A DNA stretch of 64,000 nucleotides, from positions 558,001-622,000 of the forward strand of contig JAKZZE010000016.1 in assembly GCA_024220505.1 (NCBI GenBank), written 5' to 3'. A model generated the notes under the pieces. It saw nothing but the letters and a program-made list of their open reading frames with translations. It had not been told where the DNA came from and ran no database searches. Numbering within the stretch: position 1 is the stretch's first letter; each line of letters begins with the position of its first letter. The stretch is from Rhizopus arrhizus (taxonomy: Eukaryota > Mucoromycota > Mucoromycetes > Mucorales > Rhizopodaceae). This document shows, piece after piece, positions 11,497 through 24,383 of this stretch. The translations under genes and the position numbers were made by a program.

Positions 11497-11700
11497 TTTA
11501 ATAACAGACTTTAAAACGATTTTCTTTTATTAATGTAGTACTTGACCTCTACTCAACCTACTTGTAAATGTGGGAAAACGTCAATTCTGAGCCTCTTTTC
11601 ACTGGCAATGATGGGATTAATTTATAAATTAAAAGTTTTTTTTTTTATAAACCAAAAATCAAATGAAAAATTACCTAAAGTTTTATTTAATAAAGAAAAA

Positions 11701-13923
11701 GATAATGTAAATATAATATAAATAGTCTTGCTATTTTTAAGCTTAGTTTTAGAAACTTTTTCCCTACTATTGAACTAACGAGATTGACTTTGGCTTTGCT
11801 GTGGTTGTTTCTGCTTAGTTATCTGTTTGACTAATTTTAAACTTAGTATATCAATAAGAAAACTCCTTTTTTTTCTCATTTTTTATAACGAGAGATTACA
11901 CCCAGCAGATTCAAAGTGTGTCCATATAAAAATCGTACTCATTTTGTTCAACATTTCTTGTGATTATTGTTGAAAAAATATAGAATAAAAGCTAAGAGAA
12001 ACAAGGAAGTTTAGAGCATTAATAAGTGAAGAAACAGAAACAGCAGTTACCATTGATCTAAGAGAGCAATGCAAAGTATTAAGTAGATGAGTGCTTTTGA
12101 TACTTGTACTTGAATAAATTTCTCTTTTCACTAATAAGCTTACTGTGGTACGCAGTATCGTCAATCCATTCAACTTTTCACATGGAAATTCCATGTAGGT
12201 TTGTCAGAACACAATATTCCCTTTTATTTTGATAGAGAATCATTAGCTAAATTTTATAAAAATCAGTTCTTTGATTATGAGACAGCTTTTGTGATAAAAA
12301 AAAAACTATATAATGAGCTTTATCTAAATATTGAACGTTTGTCTCTTTCAAAAACCCTGTAAGTATCCAACATATCTAGTAGCTCTTTTAGTACTTGTGT
12401 CAGATAAAGTAGATAAAGCTAAGATGTCTTCAATAATAACACAGATCACATCTATTTAATTATTTCTTGGGCCAGTAATGAAGGAAGCAATACTAAAAGC
12501 ATTCCAAACGCGCCTTGTCAAGAAAGAATAGTTAATAAATCATGAAATGAATGACTTAAAGAAGTATGCATCAGGCTTGTTTCTGAATGGCTACAGCCTT
12601 TGAAAGCAGCCAAACATATTTTTGTTGATCATAGAATTTTTATATTGATTTTAAGTTTGATGAGCATCTGTAAATATATAGAATATACTTTCCAATATGG
12701 GTTTGTGATTTGTAAGTAAAAGCTTTCTAGATGACTTTCGTAACTGTTAATATAATATTATAGATGATGGGCCTGAGTGCTATAAGATGAAATTATTTTT
12801 GGTAATAAGTGGGCATTTATTATTAATGATTCATAAATTAAATATCAAAAAGATTAAACAATGTATCAATACAAAAGAACTACAAAAAACAATTAGATCA
12901 TAGTAGGAAATCACAAGGAATATAATTACACCAGACATTTATTTATTCTAAAAAGATTATTAAGCTATTAACAATAAATTTATATAAATTTTACATGTAA
13001 GAGAGTCAATCCTTTGGTAGTCAGCTATATGTTCTGCCAGAAAGCCTGGAGAAAGGCTAGCAGATAGCTATGGATTTTTTATCATTATGTTGCAATGAGA
13101 AAAACATGCTTAAATTTATGATATTTTGAACAAATCCAATCCAAAAGTTAAAATAGTCATCCAAAAGGCCATGAAAAATAGTATAATCATCAGACTACGA
13201 TCACGAAGAATGAATGCAGTTATCAAAATAGATTTGATTCAGGCAATTAATATTCCCAATGCCGTTATTTTATAGCATCATTAAAGAGGTTACTTTTTGT
13301 ATAGGTTTTTATTTTTTACCAAGCATCGAGGATATCGCATCTCAGATGTTTTTCTTACATAATATATATGAGTCAATATTGCTCTTAGTGAACTATAGAT
13401 TATTAGAGAAAAGCAGTATGATCTGATAAGTCTTGCTTTTATATTTTTTTGTGTGATGCTAAAAGTTAATATTTAGTATAGGTGAATAAAGATATCTTCC
13501 ACAGCGTTTTTAACTTGCAATGCATTTTTACAGTCTCATATGTGATTGATTGCGATGCTTTACTATCAAAGGTTTTGGTCTCTTTATTGTTATTTATGGT
13601 ACTTTATATCAAGAGGAATACATTGACACTGAGCCAAAATTTGTAAATTTATTATTTAAAAAGATAGTGAGCTGTTTTTAAGAGTATCTAGCTATCGTAT
13701 CTACTACTGAGATAAAGAAAATACATGTAAAATTCTTCTGTATGACTCAAACAGCCTTTTTAATACATTGTGTTTATTTATTGTGAGTGTTTACTTTAAT
13801 TTATTAAAAAAGATGTTCTGATAATGTATGTCATCTTTAATAAGTTTGAATTCAGACTTTTCGGTAGAAAGTATATATATAAATAAAATGAGAAAAAATA
13901 TACAAAAGTGGGGCTTATACGAT
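11701..13923. other. 2.2-kb spacer without a recognisable gene
   Basis: AT-rich DNA with only short chance frames on both strands (the longest is 76 codons, minus, 11964-12194). No splice-joined reading frame of known family was found. It is probably decayed repeat DNA. Confidence 0.4.
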
Positions 13924-15644
13924 TTAGACATGACTTATTTCCACCTTCTTTTCCGAATTAGCAGAAGATACAGGGCCCAAATGGTTATCAGTTTGACCAG
14001 CCTTTTCAGCCATCCACTGATCCAAAGCCTCACGGGGAATACTCTTTCTGGGATTATGCTGAAAGACGATATCAATTTCTTCCAATGTATACCCGTTTGT
14101 TTCCGGATATGCGATAAAGACGTGTATACACATCAAAGTATTGAAAGCAGCAAACAAGAGGTAGAGACCGTATTGAATACGCTGCATAAGAATGGGAACC
14201 ACAAAGTTTAAAAGCCAGTTAAAGAGCCAATTGGAAGCAGTAGATAAAGAGACAGCCATGGCACGTACACGCAAAGGATAAATCTCAGCAGGGTAGATCC
14301 AGCCAAGGGGGCCCCAGGTTGAAGCAAATGAAGCAACAAAGAGATAGATACAGGCCATAACACCATTGATCTTTGCAGTGCTATCAATGTGCACCTTCCA
14401 TTTTCCATCTGCAGCGTCAATGTACCATTCCTGGGTAGCTAAAATCCCACCGACGGCCCACAAAAAGATAGACATGGCCAAAGCACCAAAAATCAAAGTG
14501 GGTCGGCGACCCCATCTATCAACAAATAAAATAGCAGGAACAGTCATTACTACAGTGACTACATAGGATATACCGGAAGAAAGCATAGTAGCTTCTTGAC
14601 TATCACCCACACCAGCTTGTTCAAAAAGTAAGACAGCATAGAACATGATAATGTTCATACCCGTCAGCTGCTGCCAAATTTGAAGACAGACACCCAAAGA
14701 GACACGATATGCCATACCGGGTTTGAACAGATCAGCATATCGATGCGAAGCAACACTTCTTTCAAAGTGAATCGTGGCTTCAATCTCGTCCATTTCTAAC
14801 TTGACCCGTGGATGGTTGGGGTCACCATTTCCGTGAATGTCTGCGAGCACCTTGAGAGCTTCGTCCATACGGCCTCGATCAGCTAACCAACGAGGAGAAA
14901 AAGGGAAAAACCACATGCCACAGACAATAATCACTGCAGGTACGGCCTGGACCGCCCAGGGAATACGGAAGGCAGCGGTGCTCTGGATAAATTGACAGCC
15001 ATATTGAATCCAAAATCTAAGGTCAACGTCAGTGGATGCCCCTTTTCTTTCTTTTTCAACTTACGCCAAAAAGATACCCCAGGTAATACTCCACTGTTGT
15101 ACAGAAACAAGACGACCTCGAATTTCTTTGGGTGCAATTTCAGATTGATAAAGTGGGACCACCATGGATGTCACACCGACTGATAGACCGTTAAGCACAC
15201 GGCCCACACAGAGCATGGGCACACCATTTGCAGCAGCTTGAAAGATGGAACCGATGATGAACAGAGCAGAGGCGCCGATCAAGGTGTATTTACGACTGAA
15301 ACGGTCTGAAGGGAATCCAGCAAGGAGAGCGCCTACGAAGCAACCTGCAGAGAGAGCACTGTTGATACCACCTTGCAAAATGGAATCAGGATCATGGAAA
15401 TAATCTTTATACCTGCAGAAGTACATCAGTGTTCACTCTTTTTTAGTTATAATGCAACTTACTGTTGAGTGCCAATCACGCCCGAATTCGAACCAATGTC
15501 AAAGCCAAACATGATACCTGCAATGGCTGCAAACCCACCAATGAACTGTTTACAAAGAGAAAAAGGAGATTATGTTTTAAGAAGAAAAAAAAAATACGCA
15601 AAACATACATAAACATTGCTGGCTACTTTGTTTAAATAACCCAT
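13924..15644 (-). CDS. Monosaccharide (hexose-type) transporter, sugar porter family, copy 1
   Basis: Twelve-span sugar porter of the major facilitator superfamily, expected at the plasma membrane for hexose uptake. Exons 15644-15609, 15545-15463, 15412-15065 and 15016-13924 give 519 residues. Seen in order: GFDIGSNSGVIGT in span 1, DRFSRKYT between spans 2 and 3, GRVLNGLSVGVTS, YQSEIAPKEIRGRLVS, FPFSPRWLADRGR (variant of PESPRWL), LQIWQQLTGMNIIMFY in span 7, DRWGRRPTLIFGA, PAEIYPLRVRAMAVS and the end-of-domain motif YPETNGYTLEEID. The cytosolic tail is serine/lysine-rich. A paralogue at 47769-49473 has the same intron positions and very similar protein and 5' flank, so the pair arose by duplication. 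The exact sugar is not visible. Sterol- or quinate-type substrates are less likely given the QQLTGMN motif. Confidence 0.9.
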
Positions 15645-17714
15645 TGGATGTCAGAAAAAAACTTCAGAAAGCTGTTTAATAAAATTAAAAAGTGAATATA
15701 AAGAAGTAAAGAGAGTTTATTAAAATAAACAATGTCTTGTGAAAGGGAAAAAAAATGAAAAGCATCATCTTCTCTTTATATATTGAATTCATCTCCTCTA
15801 TTTGACATACAAGTCCCAATTACATTACTATCATGATTGTTACATTATTCTGTGCTTCAACATGTGATATATGTATACTCTGCGGGGGATTACTTATAAT
15901 AGCTAGCGTGTTGCTGGTAAAAGAATGAATTAATGAAAAACGGATTAAGTAGATCATCTGCTGGCTTAAGTAATCAAGTACCTTAACATAAAGAGACATA
16001 ATTCATTTATAGTATGCCCGCGAAGGAGATACCGGCTTGCATAATTGTTTTTTGTTATTGGGAAAAGAGGAGTGGACATGCACTGAAAGTGCTTTTGAAA
16101 AGTATGAAAAGATGAACATTTTTATATAGGACCTTTGTATCATTTCATTGAATATATATAAGGAATATTCTGATATAAAGTGTAGGGAGGAAAGTTAGAG
16201 GTTACCAAAGAATAATTGAGTAATTTACTAAAGTTGTACCAACCTATGGCCTGCCATTTCATAGTGTGGGGTTTATGAATATAGCATTGATGGGAGTACA
16301 TTGTATAACTTGCAATTGCGAGTAAAAAGCTTACTTAATCACCCGCTCACACACACACAGCCTGCTTGCCACTGAATGACGCACATAAACACTCATTGTC
16401 CCGACCCTTTGATTTATGTGAAGATGAAAGTTATTTTTTGATCTATTCAGTCCCTCTTTGTCTTTTCTTTTTACCAAAAATAAAGGAAAATTATATATTC
16501 TGTAACCAGCTTTCTTTAAAAATAGTTGATTGCTTAAAGCATCAAAAGTTATCAAATACAAAGTATGTTACATCTAAAAATGGGTATGTTTAAAGCAACA
16601 GGCGTATACACCGGGAATACCTTAATTTCATACTATGGGAAAAAAGATATTCTCCGGATTTACTCCTATTCGCGTTCGGACCTTTAGAGATTTTATGCAA
16701 AAAAGCTCTTTTCTACTATTATAAAAAAAATAAAAATAAAAATAAAAGCATGAACAACAAAGTAACTATTTGGCAACGGATGGTAAAATAATTATGATAA
16801 AAGATCATTTATATCAGATCTACTAAATAAACAAGCAACTTGGACTCTCAGGTACAAAATGGTAAATCACTTATTCTAATCGTATGACATAAAAGAAAGA
16901 ATGCATTTTGACCTAGCTTCATATTACATCACTAGATAAAACCATAGGCATTCTGTCTCTGAATACAGCAAATTGATCTTTTTCTTTACTATTGTATGCT
17001 ACATGGTCAATTTATTATTAATTTTCAAAATCAAACTAGGACAGCTTTGAAGCAAATAAGACCCTGACTTCTGCATGATCTTCTGATTGCTTTTCTTTTT
17101 TCTTGGAGGTCCTCTCCTGAACCGGAGAATTTTACTCAAAATGGCAAGAATTGCTCCCAGTAAGTTCAGTTCATATATTTTAGTTAATTTACAGTCTGAC
17201 AGAAAAAAGAGGTAACCTTTTTTGATATTTTACATTTTTTGTAAGTGGGAATAATAATGATAAAATGATTTATGCATTAAAATAATAGTAAACAATGTTC
17301 ATAAAGTAAATTATAATTTCGCTTTCAGGTTTTGGAAAACATTTAGTATTTCTTTTAACACAACCTGTATACTCAAGAAATATGAGATCCCTATTCCGGT
17401 AGGTTATAAATTCATCGACAAAGACAGAATTAATATTGACAGTTGAACGCATCAGTACATGAGCTTATAAATTGATAATATTATTTTACCTCATTACCTT
17501 GTTTTTATTTACAAGATGTCTTTAACCTTAATAAATATTACTCGTACATTTCTTTAGCTTTATTTTTGATTAAAGTACGTACGAATAAGTGTTGCTCTTT
17601 ATCGAATAGTCTACTGCGTTCGACTCTTATGTCATTGCTTTTGCTTGAAAGCTAGTGTTTTTTATTATCTTTTCTCGTTTGAAGTATGGAGAACGACCAC
17701 AATGTGAATAAAAT
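15645..17714. other. Transporter promoter and spacer
   Basis: The part up to about 16.7 kb resembles the region upstream of the paralogous transporter (49.5-50.35 kb): both contain TTGTTACATTA, ACATGTGATAT, TGCTGGTAAAA and, further out, CGGGAATA with ATGGGAAAAA. This makes it the shared, duplicated promoter. The rest up to 17.7 kb is AT-rich with no recognised gene. A tiny frame MARIAP followed by a GTAAGT donor at about 17141-17160 was noted but not extended. Confidence 0.45.
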
Positions 17715-18340
17715 CACAGCGAAGCATTGTAAGTGATCGTCAAATAATTCAGTCTCTAATATGTAAAGATTGAAATGTCCACTCAACTCATTTTTTTTGA
17801 CTATTGAAACTGAAGCATGTAACAATAGAAGAATATTTTGCTATAGAAAGCCTGGCTATGGGTAAGCTACATATGTCTCATATTTCTGTTAATTCCTTAG
17901 CGTTAAGCTTTAAAACATACAGCATTCACTTATATTTATCAAGCTTAAAATCAAGACAAACTTTTTCTAAATAAAAAGAAATGCCTTCAAGATCGTCCAA
18001 TCACCCAGAAACAGTTCATTGACAGTCTTTGCAATCATTTGTTACAAGACCATCTACCTATCATTTCCTGTGATGATGTACTTGAAATACATGCTATTTA
18101 ATTCATTTACGAATATAAGAAAGAATGAAGTCGGTGTGCCTTACGGTTTAGCCATAACTATCTCTTGTATGTCTTTTTTGACACAAGCACTAGAATAGCT
18201 GCTGTAAGTACGTTGGATGCTTGTTTTGAAGAAATTTTTTAAGCAATTATCTGTCAACAGTATATGATTCAAGAAGAAATAGTTTACATATGTCAAATAC
18301 ATACATGGATCCTTAAGGCATGTCTTGGTTTTCATTTTAC
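17715..18340 (+). repeat. Repeat B, left copy: decayed coding sequence
   Basis: Resembles, in reverse complement, 54250-54895 at roughly 70-75% identity. Good anchor blocks are GCTATAGAAAGCCTG, ATTATCTGTCAACAGTATATGA and ATAAGAAAGAAT. Both copies keep a similar peptide in one frame (AVSTLDACFEEIF here, AISTLTACFEDIF there), which suggests an old protein gene. Stops and frameshifts abound, so both are dead. The family is not recognised; an old transposon gene is the simplest reading. Confidence 0.6.
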
Positions 18341-19683
18341 TATGGCTGTAAGATGCTCAAGATCAAGGGAAAAGGCAGCTTGATCAAAAGATGATTTTTT
18401 TTTTCACTCACAAATACTTAATTTAACCAACACTATACCATTTTGAAGTATGCTTATTTTTTTCCTGCTATCTATCAATGTATATTGACTACTATCGCTT
18501 CAAGGTGTTAAAGTATGGTATAACTTAATAGGTATATATAAACAAGTAGTATATAAAGATTTTACATGATGAGTGAAATTTATTGATAGGAATGATAAGA
18601 ATATCAATTTATTATTGTTTAACTTACTTGTAAGGAATCTTTTGCTTCTTTTATATGTGGAAGCATTGGTTAAACAAGCTGTTTGATTGACAATTGATAC
18701 CACTATGTGATAAATTGGATGTTCAGACACGAAAAGAGACAGAATCGGTCAGACACTGGAAGATTGAATTAAATAACTAATAAAGGAAAATAATTGAATT
18801 GACTAGATAGTTGAATTTAATTTTATCAAGTGAAACTAAGTAATATTTATTTAAACATTTAAGGAGTGTGTTTATACTACTGATCTAGAAACTATTAAAC
18901 AGAAATTAATAAATTCACGATTATGGAATACTTTGAGTCTTTTAGGAATTGTCCATTGATTTATACAAGCTACTTGAGCAATTTTTAGCATTACTACATA
19001 GTGCTCTTGAGGCTACCTACCGCTTCTTAAAACAAAGATATCGTTCTCAAAATAGTAAAGTATGCTTCCAGTATGTTCAGTCCAGCCAGGCTTTCATCTA
19101 CTGAAACTATTTTTATCTCATTATGACAAATGAAAATAAAAACCTATACACAGTGATTTCATTAATTAAGTACGAATGCTTCTTACCTGATGCTGGATAC
19201 GCTTAAAATTGGCTTTTGTGATATTTACTTTACATCAGGTATTGTTTGTAAAGCAATCTATCAGTTCATATAGATCAACTTATGTCGATAATTCTTGCAT
19301 TCTAATATGATTATCTCAACAATACTAAAAAGTACAGGTTTTATTATGCCCTCTGACCGAATTGAACACGTAAGGGAAACGTAGATATAACTCTTTGTCA
19401 ATGTAGGATTGGCATTTAAAAGTTTTTATTCATATGCATCTTAAAATTAGCAAGTCAAATATATTAGCACTCCTTTCCCAGCTCAAGGCATGGTTTATTC
19501 GGATGAAAATGGGCAAATTACGTTTAGCAAATGTGTTTCTACAAAACATTTTTTTATAGAAAACGATTTATAAAAGATTTTTTCATTATTAAATTAATAT
19601 AAGAACAATAATAAAATGAAAAGAAATATGAATTAATACAAGAAATAATTTACAAATTTACAAGAGTAGGGGGGGGGGATTTT
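18341..19683. other. Spacer without a recognised gene
   Basis: AT-rich with frequent stops in all frames. The stretch 18960-19300 has slightly more complex composition with peptide-like fragments and may be further decayed coding DNA. A run of nine G at 19670-19678 lies next to the 3' end of the GATA gene. Confidence 0.35.
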
Positions 19684-21046
19684 CTAACAATAATTGGATA
19701 AGACATCATCCATCATTGTATTTGTTGGGAATACATCATCCATCAACATAAAAGAAGGATCTGATTGCATGGTTACTTGTTCTTCTTTTAGTTTTTTATG
19801 GTTAATTTTTCTAGCTTGACGAGCATGGCTACTTTCATAGCGTTGTCTCTTCTTAATTACATCCGTCTTCATTGAAAGTGGGCGACGTTCGTGATGTAAT
19901 TTGTAACTATACAAATATTTTTAATTTCTTTTGCTAGTGATGTGTCTCCTTCTACACAACTTACTATAGACCACATGCGTTACATAGCGGAGCACCTTCA
20001 TCATCTCTTCGCCATAAAGGAGTTTTGATTGTTGAACAATTGGAACATACAAGCTTTGGCCCTTCAACTTCTTTCAACTCCTTTTTGGAATTATGAGGCT
20101 TTAATGACTTTGGTCTAGGTGCATTATGTAATTTTTGACTATTTAATAGAAACAATAAATCTTTTTTCTTTGAGATTATTTTTTCAAATATTTACTATAA
20201 TCCACAAGCATTACATAACAAATCATCTTCAATTGATCGTCTCCAAAGGGGTGTCTTTGTAGCTCCACAATTTGTACATACTGGCTTGTTTTCTGCGTGA
20301 CTACTAGCTGGCCTTTTATTGAGCTTGTCTTGTGGAGAACTAGGTGCACTCATTGAGTAACCACTAAATGAAATGACACTATTACAGTATTTCAATAGAA
20401 AGATAACGATATATTTATCCTCTTTTATATACCTAGTATCTTCTACAGACAAAGGAGACTCTTGATGTCCAAAAGGGGATTGTTGACTCAACAATTTATT
20501 ATGCAAAGTAGACGTAGGAGGTGGAGGTGGCATAGATGTATTAGCAACATAAAGAGCATTGCTATCTGTAGTATTGACCATTGTATTGTCATATAACATG
20601 TTTGCAGTTGTTGGAGGAGAATATGCATTGGTAGGTGAAGGGTAGCCAAAGTCCCAACCGTCGTCCATATCTGGAAAAGTATGAAAGACAGGGTCCATAA
20701 TGGCCTGATCTGTTGTCGTGAATGCAGGTGGTAAATAAGCATAGTCCGTTAACATGGGTCCTTCTTGTCGTTGGGGTTCATAATAGTGAATAGGCAAATC
20801 AACTGTGCTATCATTGATGCTTAATTTTCTAGTTGTTTTTGACGATAAAGCTCGGAAATTGGTTTGCTTCTTTTGTTCTCTAAACCATAATCGCCAAGAC
20901 AAATTCTCTAGTCGTGGGCCATGATCAAGTAAATTTTTTATTTTTGCACATGCTTTCCAAGATTGGCATAAATCTTGTTCAGATTCAAATGTCGAAAAAG
21001 GCGAGAATGTTTTGTCGCCTTTTATCACAAACGAAAGTGGTGCCAT
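19684..21046 (-). CDS. GATA-type transcription factor with two zinc fingers
   Basis: DNA-binding regulator recognising GATA sites. Exons 21046-20433, 20363-20196, 20138-19965 and 19906-19684 give 392 residues. The N-terminus ([20 protein letters not shown], then [12 protein letters not shown]) resembles the conserved N-terminal domain of nitrogen-response GATA factors of the AreA/Nit2/Gaf1 type. A serine/proline/asparagine-rich middle follows (PPPPPTST). Two class IV fingers come next: [14 protein letters not shown]...CNAC and [14 protein letters not shown]...CNAC, both C-x2-C-x17-C-x2-C. Each is interrupted by an intron at the same place, just after CNACGLY, and each continues as [10 protein letters not shown] or [11 protein letters not shown] longer frame starting in a poly-T tract at 21118 was rejected. 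Two fingers recall siderophore regulators (SreA/Urbs1), but the N-terminus recalls nitrogen regulators; which role applies is open. Confidence 0.88.
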
Positions 21047-21079
21047 GTTTTTTCTACTATTCGGCTCGGAAGGAGAGAG

Positions 21080-21113
<34 letters not shown>

Positions 21114-23854
21114 CACATACAGAAACATGACTTTCAACCAAAAATGGCCGTGAGTTTTATTAAACAAATATAATTGGTGCGGAGCTCAAGAGTAATAGTA
21201 ACCTTCAAATCATACACAAGACAGCAATTCTGTAATTGGAAGCCCGTCTCAACAAAACACATAGTATAATTTGTATAGAATAATGTTCAGTTATACATAA
21301 ATCTACTTATTGAATATCATTATTCATCCGAGAGATGATAATTTGATCCATATCATTTCATCAATGCAATAACCTCAAAGTAATCTAAATACTTTTTTTA
21401 ATGAGAGGCAATAAGTGCACTTCTTCCATTCCCATCATAAACACGCTTTTTCTTCTACCCCTTACTTTGTTTTCAAAATGATAAAATTACTTTGGTAACT
21501 ACCAAATGAAAAGCTTACAATACGCTCAAAGTTATTTTCAAGATGAAAGAAAAGATGCGATTAACTAAAAATGCCAGCATTTTGCGTTCTCCTTTTCGTA
21601 CAAGACAAAAGAGCAGTGTTTCTGTTTTTTTTATGATAGTACATGAAGCATTTTTGAAATCGCTATAAGCTCTGAATAGCCATTGATCTTGAGAAAACAA
21701 CTAATTTCAGTCTTTCTCCATCTGGATCAAAGTGGATATATGATTCAAGTGGATATTTAGAACATCAATAGACACTTCCATCAAATAGCCCTGGTTCCTG
21801 AGTTTGAAGTATTATGATTAAACAATAATTTTATTTAGAAACCTAAATGAGCACGCGGTGTTTCAAGCCACCGTAGTTGCCCAGAAAAATGCTCCTTTAA
21901 GTTACATTGCCCTGAACTGGAATAATTGTATCCATAATACAAACTGTCTTTCCAGTACTTTAGTAATTGTAGCATGAAGGCAGGTGGTATGGACAATTTC
22001 CAGATACGATAATCAAACCTGGCGCATTTGACCATATCTATTACTGATCTTTACGTGTGAGCTTACATTTGACTCGATTACTTGTACCTTGTTTTGTACT
22101 TCGATCTTCTATAAAATTTGATGTCTTTTTTTACCATGGACTCCTTTTCTCTTATCATTCTCAATAAAAGGATGAAATAGGGAATAATCCCTTTTTTGTA
22201 TGTATTCTTACTTTATATTTGTGAGCACAACAACGATAACAACAATAGCAAATCAAGGCTGCAAAATTCTTTAATTTATCTCAACCTTTGACCAACAAAC
22301 CTCTCAGCAGTATATAGCTTTTTTAATAAATCTTCTCGTGACAAAATATCAAATCGCCATTTATGAGCATAGTTGCCAATAACAATATATTGAATGTTCT
22401 TGTGACATCTACACAAAAGCCAATTAAGCACAAACTCTTGGAAACGGTTATGCTCAAGGGGCTTACGTTAAGAACTTTCTTAAATCATCAGAGTTTGATG
22501 TCAGCCGTACATAAGTCAAACAAATAACTGCAAAACCTTTGCTCTTGTTTTTTCTCATATGCTACAGCATATCTATTTATATACCATCAATGATTGTTAG
22601 AATTTCAATCAAAGTCTTCCTCTTAATCTGTGTATCATCATTGCATAAAAACAAAGAAAGCGTAAACTTCTCAGCATTATTATTTCAACTAGAAACTGGC
22701 TCGTTAGATCTTGAACACGGCGACAAAAACACAACTTCCGCTTTAGAGCGATCATAAAGCATATTTATCAGTTAAACAATTTGCATGACTCTCGTTATCC
22801 TCGTTCTTGTCGGAATACTTCTTTGCATAACCAATAAGGCCCAGGTTTTTACTCTTCTGTCCTTGAAACCCGTCAAGGTATTTCTTCGCTTGGTTCAGTA
22901 CATTATCAATCACTTTCCCTCATTACATGAATAATTTTGTGAGCTACATGACTTTTATTCATCTTTTAAATCAATAGCTTTCACCAGTAATTCTGAGTTA
23001 GAACATAAACTTCCCTTCTATAAATCCTTCGCTCAGTACCGTATCCTATCTTTTCTCTCTTTCGGGTGAAAGGAAGAGACATAAAATCTAGTTAGTAGGT
23101 TTTTACCCAAATTTTGAAGGCGCTGGTAGGATCCTCATTATCATCAAAGCGGCTGATGAAACCCGAGACGCGATCGTAAATCTCATCAACACTCAACACT
23201 CAACGTTTCAACCAGGTACGACCGTATACCTTCCTTGTCGGGTGATCTGTTCCTAAATGTTGCGTTAAGGAAGCCAAGATTGTCCCTATCTCTATCTTTG
23301 TTGCATTAGATACAATAAGTAAACTAAGATAGAACTTACACAGCTGCTTGTATTCGGAAGAAGGCTCCCTGCTTGAATCATCTCTGCTAACCCCCAAATT
23401 GTTTTCAATGGAATATTCGGTGTAGTGTGAAAAGTGTTTATTCAAGTAGATATACGTCACTAGAACCGGCCGCTCAGGGTTCTCATAATGATATAAAGTA
23501 AGTCCATGACCAATGTTATCTAGTTTTAAAGGGCATTCTTCTTCATTTTCTCATGTATGTGGCTTTCCAAACAGTATGTAAGCAGCATGAACACGGGATG
23601 TTCTCAGTTTGTTGGAGGACATGATAAATGCAGAAAGAAAAAGAAATCCCGAACTATGCTTTAATAGGACTGCTTTATTATGACAGCTTTGATAATAATA
23701 GACAATTATTTTTCTCAAGTCAACATAATACACCGTACTGACTGTGTTTTAAAAACATCATAACTTTCGAATGTAATCATCATAACTTCCAACATAATTT
23801 TCAATACTAAGGAACTGGTTGGTTATATTTTCTCTTTCGAAATTTCCTTTGCTC
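21047..23854. other. 2.8-kb spacer with decayed coding fragments
   Basis: Begins with a run of 31 A (21080-21110) just upstream of the GATA gene. From about 21.8 kb, fragments look like old coding DNA. A minus-strand stretch near 22770-22915 reads VIDNVLNQAKKYLDGF and GLIGYAKKYSDKNED. A plus-strand stretch near 23095-23240 reads FYPNFEGAGRILIIIKAADE. Stops and frameshifts interrupt all of them, and no family is recognised. No intact gene is supported. Confidence 0.4.
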
Positions 23855-24383
23855 TTACTTTGTATAACCTAAATCTGAAAGATATTCAGCTGCAGTTGTA
23901 CTACGAATACCTTTTAAACAATAGGCAATAATTTTATCACTCTTTTTAGGTTTGTCAAATCCATAAAATTCTTTAAAATCTTTGTCTGATAGTTTCCAAG
24001 CATATTCGAATTCAGTCTATCCTACCATTAACCTCTCTTCTTTCTTACACGTATATTTTACCAATGGCACATTTTTAGCTGTAGGGATATAACCGTCTGC
24101 TACTTCACCATCTTCTCTTACATCCAATAAAACGTAATCCTATCAATAATATAAATAAAAATTCATCCCCCTTTTTTATGAGAGGTTTTACTTTGTTACT
24201 ACTGCTCTTGATTAATTGTTGTATACCATGAAAGTCGACTACTTTAAAAGGTTGCTTTGTACTATATCCTCGTACACTTGAAACCAAAAAAGGTTGAATC
24301 GCATTTGGGCAGGTGACCTTTTGAAAAGAGGTTGCTCTTGGGTATCTTAATAGTATCCCACTCAATATTCTTTGAGATGACAT
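23855..24383 (-). CDS. Single-domain rhodanese (thiosulfate sulfurtransferase-like), probably mitochondrial
   Basis: Small rhodanese-fold protein that would transfer sulfane sulfur through a cysteine persulfide. Three exons join: the first ends at SSSNK, the second begins DYVLLDVREDGEVADGYIPTAKNVPL, and the third begins TEFEYAWKLSD. The active-site loop is YCLKGIRS, with the catalytic Cys followed by the usual Arg two residues beyond the Gly. The C-terminus AEYLSDLGYTK matches the family. The first 45 residues are basic, lack acidic residues and end at RGYSTKQPF, a good mitochondrial presequence. The protein is about 140 residues, as for yeast Rdl-type proteins. It lies 424 bp downstream of the subtilase 3' end on the same strand. 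Confidence 0.82.

Larger units (their letters stand above)
10909..11700 (+). repeat. Repeat A, left copy (inverted partner at 55212-56020)
   Basis: About 790 bp that reappears in inverted orientation at 55212-56020 with roughly 93-95% identity by eye. Shared landmarks are TCTCTTGTCCTACACACGCG near the start, GATACAACACGTAGACTATA, CCAATCCACCCCCTCTTC, the TATAAAAGG box at 11378 and the paired segment at 11413-11496. Similarity fades after TTTTATTTAATAAAGAAAAA. It holds no credible protein gene; a 74-codon frame starting at 10829 is not conserved in full. It is far better conserved than repeat B nearby, which points to recent copying, gene conversion or selection. Confidence 0.85.

Noticed and set aside
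11487..11499. GTGCTCGCTT resembling the 5' end of U6 snRNA
   Set aside because: The match stops after ten bases; none of the ACAGAGA or later U6 segments follow.
21047..21118. Upstream start of the GATA gene in a poly-T tract giving a poly-Phe leader
   Set aside because: The leader is a homopolymer artefact; the ATG at 21046 directly begins the conserved N-terminal domain.
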